This document shows, one piece after another, positions 62,334 to 64,000 of a DNA stretch of 64,000 nucleotides. The notes under the pieces are model-generated. The model did no database searches, had not been told where the DNA came from, and worked only from the letters and a program-made list of their open reading frames with translations. This stretch comes from Phormidium ambiguum IAM M-71 (lineage in GTDB: Bacteria > Cyanobacteriota > Cyanobacteriia > Cyanobacteriales > Aerosakkonemataceae), in the NCBI RefSeq assembly GCF_001904725.1, contig NZ_MRCE01000037.1, positions 1 to 64,000 on the forward strand, in the 5' to 3' direction. The position numbers and the translations under genes were made by a program. Every line of letters begins with the position of its first letter. Position 1 is the stretch's first letter.

Positions 62334-63095
62334 TTAAAAAATAATTTTTTGGGCAATTTTCTCCACAGCTTGACTTACAGGATGCTGAGGATATTTAAGA
62401 TAAAAAATACTGCTGCTAGCAAGTCTTAGCATATCTTCTGATTCAGGAAGAATACCTACAACTGGAGCTTTGTAAGTTTGTTCAACTTGCTGGCGAAGAT
62501 CTTCAAAATCGTATTCTTTAAGTGCTTTATTAATCATTAGTAGTAAGTTAGGTACTCGAAGTTTCCGTGCTACATCTACCATAACGGCAGTACCTTGAAA
62601 ATCTTGCTGATCGGGTCGGAGAATTAATAGAACAATATCAGAGGTAGTTAAAGATATTAAAGTTTCTTGATTTAAACCGGGATGGGTATCAATAAATAAG
62701 TAGTCAAGATTGAGGTCTTTGATTAAACTTTGGAAACCATCTAACAGCGTTTCAATATCAAAACGTTCGCGTAATATGCGGGAAATATCGTTTACTTTGA
62801 TACTAGAAGGTATTAAGTAAATTTTGCTATTAGCAGCCGCTTGGTCTTTGAGTACGGAGGTAACATTGTAGGCAGCATCAGCGATCGCACATTGACCCCA
62901 GAGAAAATCGTTCAATGTGCGATCGATTTTTTCTGGATTAAGTCCAAACAGAATATGAATGCCGGGGGATTGAATATCAGCATCGACAATGCCAACCCGA
63001 TAACCTTTAAGAGCAACTGCTGTGGCAATATTAGCAGTTGAATTGGATTTGCCAGTACCGCCTCGATAGGAGTGAATGGAAACAATTTTGGACAT
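62334..63095 (-). CDS. MinD/ParA-like P-loop ATPase
   Basis: 253 residues. A deviant Walker A (HSYRGGTGKSNSTANIA, ~8-24) with the signature Lys of the MinD/ParA group, VGIVDADIQSPGIHILF, and the Walker B region YLFIDTHPGLNQETLISLT, then VLLILRPDQQDFQGTAVMVD and MINKALKEYDF. No DNA-binding domain and no clear C-terminal amphipathic membrane helix. It is the first gene of the six-gene export operon and is preceded by motif copy E; it may position the exporter or gate its assembly. Confidence 0.85.
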   Translation of the reverse strand: MSKIVSIHSYRGGTGKSNSTANIATAVALKGYRVGIVDADIQSPGIHILFGLNPEKIDRTLNDFLWGQCAIADAAYNVTSVLKDQAAANSKIYLIPSSIKVNDISRILRERFDIETLLDGFQSLIKDLNLDYLFIDTHPGLNQETLISLTTSDIVLLILRPDQQDFQGTAVMVDVARKLRVPNLLLMINKALKEYDFEDLRQQVEQTYKAPVVGILPESEDMLRLASSSIFYLKYPQHPVSQAVEKIAQKIIF

Positions 63096-63133
63096 AACGT
63101 TGTGTTCCTAGAGTTTATAGTTGTTTAGCTTGC

Positions 63134-63178
63134 TCTCTCCTATTTATCTAATGGGTGTCATGCAACTTGATTTATGCA
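63134..63178 (-). promoter_or_regulatory. shared bipartite motif, copy E (before MinD-headed export operon)
   Basis: Minus strand: TGCATAAA (63178-63171), 14 nt, ACCCATTAGATAAATAGGAG. All key positions match. It lies ~38 nt before the MinD-like start codon and is the only recognisable regulatory element ahead of the operon. Confidence 0.75.
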
Positions 63179-63288
63179 GTGCTATCCTTAAATACGGTCT
63201 TTTTCAATGGTGAGAAGCAGCTAGAAGCTATGTAGGGTAAAGGTTTCAACTTTTATAATTTTTTCTTAGACATCTCCAAAAAATAATG

Positions 63289-63316
63289 TAGAGACGTTGT
63301 ATACAACGTCTCTACT
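63289..63316. repeat. 28-bp perfect palindrome (copy 2)
   Basis: GTAGAGACGTTGTA and its exact reverse complement; partner of the copy at 53156-53183 with two compensating centre changes (TTATA to TTGTA on both arms). No gene is seen in the rest of 63180-63540. Confidence 0.7.
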
Positions 63317-63543
63317 CTACAAGAGCTTCAAGCAACTTACCTTTAATTTCTGGAGATGCCTATTGCACTTTTCTGAAAATTGGCTAACTTAATTGTGCAA
63401 CTAATCTGTCTGACTTCTGCTACTAACTTTGCATAAGAGGTGAATGTATTGTTAAACGCTTTTCTTTATCTTGTTAATTAAGCAAGCGTTACTCAGACTT
63501 AAATGCTGACATTCACAGTTCTGGCGCAAGGAGAAAAAAGTCA

Positions 63544-63720
63544 ATGCCTAATATCAAATTTACCGAAAACCAATCAATAATAACAGACAAAGAAATAGTT
63601 AAAAAAAAATTGCTGCACCAATTTACTAAATGTTTTATAAAATTCTGGCAAGATTTTATGAACACTCAAAATTGTATAGCTGAATGGAATCCGAGCGGAT
63701 TTAGAAATCCCAGATTTTAA
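63544..63720 (+). CDS. small hypothetical protein (58 residues)
   Basis: An ATG with AAGGAGAAAA upstream opens 58 codons: PNIKFTENQSIITDKEIVKK, then KLLHQFTKCFIKFWQDFMNT and a C-terminus rich in N, W and F. Basic, without signal or membrane helix. No family recognised. It is 77 bp upstream of the DUF4278 gene in the same direction. Confidence 0.45.
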   Translation: MPNIKFTENQSIITDKEIVKKKLLHQFTKCFIKFWQDFMNTQNCIAEWNPSGFRNPRF

Positions 63721-63797
63721 GAATGCGTCACGGACAATCAAATTGACACAGCTTTTCTTTATTAACTAATTTGAAAAATTTTGCACGAGGTAACATC

Positions 63798-64000
63798 ATG
63801 AAACTACTCTATCGCGGCAATCACTACGAATCAGCATCTCAAAAAATCGAAACCGTTAAAACAGAAATTATTGCCTGTTTTCGTGGACAAAAGTATCAAA
63901 TTAATCGTCCTGCTTTACAGAACATTTCTCAAAAGTCAATGTGTTTAAAATATCGTGGTGTTCCATATCTATCTGAACCAAGATCAACTGTAAGTCGAGA
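63798..64000 (+). CDS. DUF4278 protein, N-terminal part (cut by window edge)
   Basis: Starts at the ATG at 63798 with CGAGGTAAC upstream and stays open to the last base (67 codons visible). KLLYRGNHYES and then CLKYRGVPYL are the repeated short motif of DUF4278, a small cyanobacterial family of unknown function. The C-terminus is outside the window. Confidence 0.8.
   Translation, partial: MKLLYRGNHYESASQKIETVKTEIIACFRGQKYQINRPALQNISQKSMCLKYRGVPYLSEPRSTVSR

Noticed and set aside
63431-63460. TGCATAAG about 115 nt before the small ORF at 63544
   Set aside because: The first box is nearly right but no ACCCATTA box follows, so I do not count it as a motif copy.
1-64000. tRNA, rRNA or CRISPR arrays
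   Set aside because: I looked for cloverleaf-type ends with CCA-adjacent T-arms, rRNA-like conserved blocks and regularly spaced direct repeats, and recognised none; a covariance-model scan would be needed to exclude a degenerate tRNA.

Overview
The window looks like a chromosomal segment of a filamentous or otherwise large-genome cyanobacterium. The palindrome GCGATCGC is scattered throughout. Several cyanobacterium-typical families are present: DUF1822, DUF928, DUF4278, CHAT/CHASE2 proteins, TPS-type 'filamentous haemagglutinin' proteins, a Nif11-type leader peptide and giant Ser/Thr-His multi-kinases. No tRNA, rRNA or CRISPR array was recognised. The species cannot be told from the sequence alone.

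Region 1 (1-13.5 kb) is an accessory 'small-molecule enzyme' island, almost all on the minus strand: four SnoaL/NTF2-like proteins, a cupin, an isochorismatase-type hydrolase, two alpha/beta hydrolases, two NmrA-type reductases, an SDR and a DsbA-like protein, with an AraC regulator divergent at the right end. It is also a gene graveyard. It holds an IS4 transposase end, truncated RidA, AraC and DJ-1/PfpI genes, a quinone oxidoreductase broken by a 4-bp duplication, and several SDR relics that keep their ends but have lost their middles. Region 2 (13.6-24.4 kb) has a NarL-type response regulator downstream of a 2211-residue Ser/Thr kinase-AAA-GAF-PAS-histidine kinase, a decayed IS5-type element with 17/18 matching terminal repeats, two butt-joined gene fragments, a peptidase E and a methyltransferase.

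Region 3 (24.8-50.1 kb) is a signalling and surface-protein block. A probable minus-strand operon runs DUF1822 - CHAT/CHASE2 - small ORF - 1925-residue multi-kinase. It is followed by a DUF928 protein, two paralogous TPS-type exoproteins, a WD40 propeller, a ferric-reductase-like membrane protein, a TPR-CHAT protein, an atypical sigma-70-like protein and a Ser/Thr kinase with a C-terminal tandem repeat. CHAT, DUF1822, CHASE2 and the sigma-like protein are types that tend to occur together in cyanobacteria.

Region 4 (50.1-63.1 kb) is a peptide-export locus. It encodes a Nif11-type precursor, a second double-glycine precursor, a secreted CAP-domain protein, a haem-motif DUF3365/HAMP sensor and a six-gene operon (MinD-like ATPase, DUF3365/HAMP protein without the haem motif, double cyclic-nucleotide-binding-like protein, HlyD adaptor, C39-peptidase ABC exporter, NHLM-type ABC exporter).

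The most notable observation is a bipartite upstream motif, TGCATAAA - 14 nt - ACCCATTAGATAA followed by RTAGARGAG. I found seven copies between 39 and 63 kb, each oriented toward and 30-110 nt ahead of a gene. The targets are a secreted CxxC mini-peptide, the ferric-reductase-like gene, both exported-peptide precursors, the CAP protein, the haem-motif sensor and the MinD-headed export operon. In several copies the end of the motif begins a short hairpin whose sequence changes while pairing is kept. This looks like an uncharacterised regulon tying redox sensing and extracellular peptides to one export machine. The sigma-70-like protein in the same block is a natural, untested candidate for the regulator. 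The right end (63.5-64 kb) has a small hypothetical gene and the start of a DUF4278 gene.
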